Shown here: positions 21,016-21,129 of the stretch, one piece after another
Position numbering within the stretch: the stretch's first letter is position 1
Layout: each line of letters begins with the position of its first letter
Assembly (NCBI GenBank): GCA_029974875.1
Contig: JARKQP010000316.1
Span: forward strand, 1 to 21,129
Origin: Mobilitalea sp.
GTDB taxonomy: Bacteria; Bacillota_A; Clostridia; Lachnospirales; Lachnospiraceae
DNA length: 21,129 bases
Reading direction: 5' to 3'
Made by a program: the position numbers and the translations under genes
The notes under the pieces: model-generated
Told to the model about the DNA's origin: nothing
Seen by the model: the letters and a program-made list of their open reading frames with translations, nothing else
Database searches by the model: none

Positions 21016-21129
21016 GTGTACAATTATAAGCTGACAATACAATATGACGGAGGCCGTTACAAGGGCTGGCAGCGGCTTGGCAAGGGAGAGAAGACGATTC
21101 AGGAGAAAATTGAGCAGGTGCTTTCGGAG
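21016..21129 (+). CDS. truA: Second TruA-like tRNA pseudouridine synthase (3' truncated by window)
   Basis: Only the first 38 codons are in the window: MYNYKLTIQYDGGRYKGWQR followed by LGKGEKTIQEKIEQVLSE. This is the start of a TruA protein, closely like the first copy (both have YDG-RY-GWQRLGK and the same following helix). GTG 21016 is preferred because GGAGG (21003-21007) is eight bases before it; ATG 21010 and ATG 21001 are in frame but badly placed. The catalytic loop is beyond the edge, so whether this copy has Asp or Glu cannot be told. It lies behind the tandem repeat and the promoter at 20686-20715. Confidence 0.85.
   Translation, partial: MYNYKLTIQYDGGRYKGWQRLGKGEKTIQEKIEQVLSE

Overview
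The window looks like chromosomal DNA of a Gram-positive, low-to-mid-GC, spore-forming Clostridia, most likely a Lachnospiraceae-type gut or soil anaerobe. The basis is strong AGGAGG-type ribosome binding sites, frequent GTG/TTG starts, A-rich promoters, a CUT2 sugar transporter with a lipoprotein binding protein, and a possible sporulation-type promoter. The species assignment is inference.

Region 1 (2-10434) is one long plus-strand catabolic operon that enters the window from the left. In order it encodes two paralogous TIM-barrel sugar isomerase/epimerase-like proteins (the first cut by the window edge), a Gfo/Idh/MocA oxidoreductase, a two-domain CUT2 ABC ATPase, a CUT2 permease, a lipoprotein sugar-binding protein, a second divergent permease, a third TIM-barrel epimerase and a second Gfo/Idh/MocA oxidoreductase. 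A 13-bp hairpin terminator (10399-10434) ends it. Several junctions carry large hairpins: a hairpin-rich stretch at 5560-5799 before the binding protein, a 16-bp stem at 7060-7101 and an 11-bp stem at 9135-9197. The logic suggests import of a sugar, glycoside or cyclitol, NAD-dependent oxidation to a keto intermediate, then isomerisation, epimerisation or elimination by the TIM-barrel enzymes. The substrate cannot be read from the sequence, and no complete known pathway (for example the iol set) is present.

Region 2 (10450-12253) holds a LacI-family regulator, with its own promoter embedded in an inverted repeat, followed by a Crp/Fnr-like regulator. These two are the likely local controllers. 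Region 3 (12301-17044) holds a minus-strand MATE transporter, a ROK-family sugar kinase with a strong promoter, a previously easy-to-miss 56-residue minus-strand small protein with a TTG start and a sigma-G-like promoter, a shared bidirectional terminator, and a second MATE transporter.

Region 4 (17080-21129) holds a TruA-like pseudouridine synthase in which the usual catalytic Asp is Glu, a 100-bp MITE-like palindrome, a minus-strand multi-pass membrane protein, a possible small RNA, a CBS-pair protein and a metallophosphoesterase. It ends with a 12-unit 14/15-bp tandem repeat in the leader of a second truA-like gene that runs off the right edge.

The most interesting signals are these: degenerate metal or catalytic residues in three enzymes (epimerase-like protein 1, ABC ATPase site 2, TruA-like protein), the structured junction with a possible leader peptide at 5560-5828, the small spore-type gene, the MITE-like palindrome, and the repeat-bearing truA2 leader.
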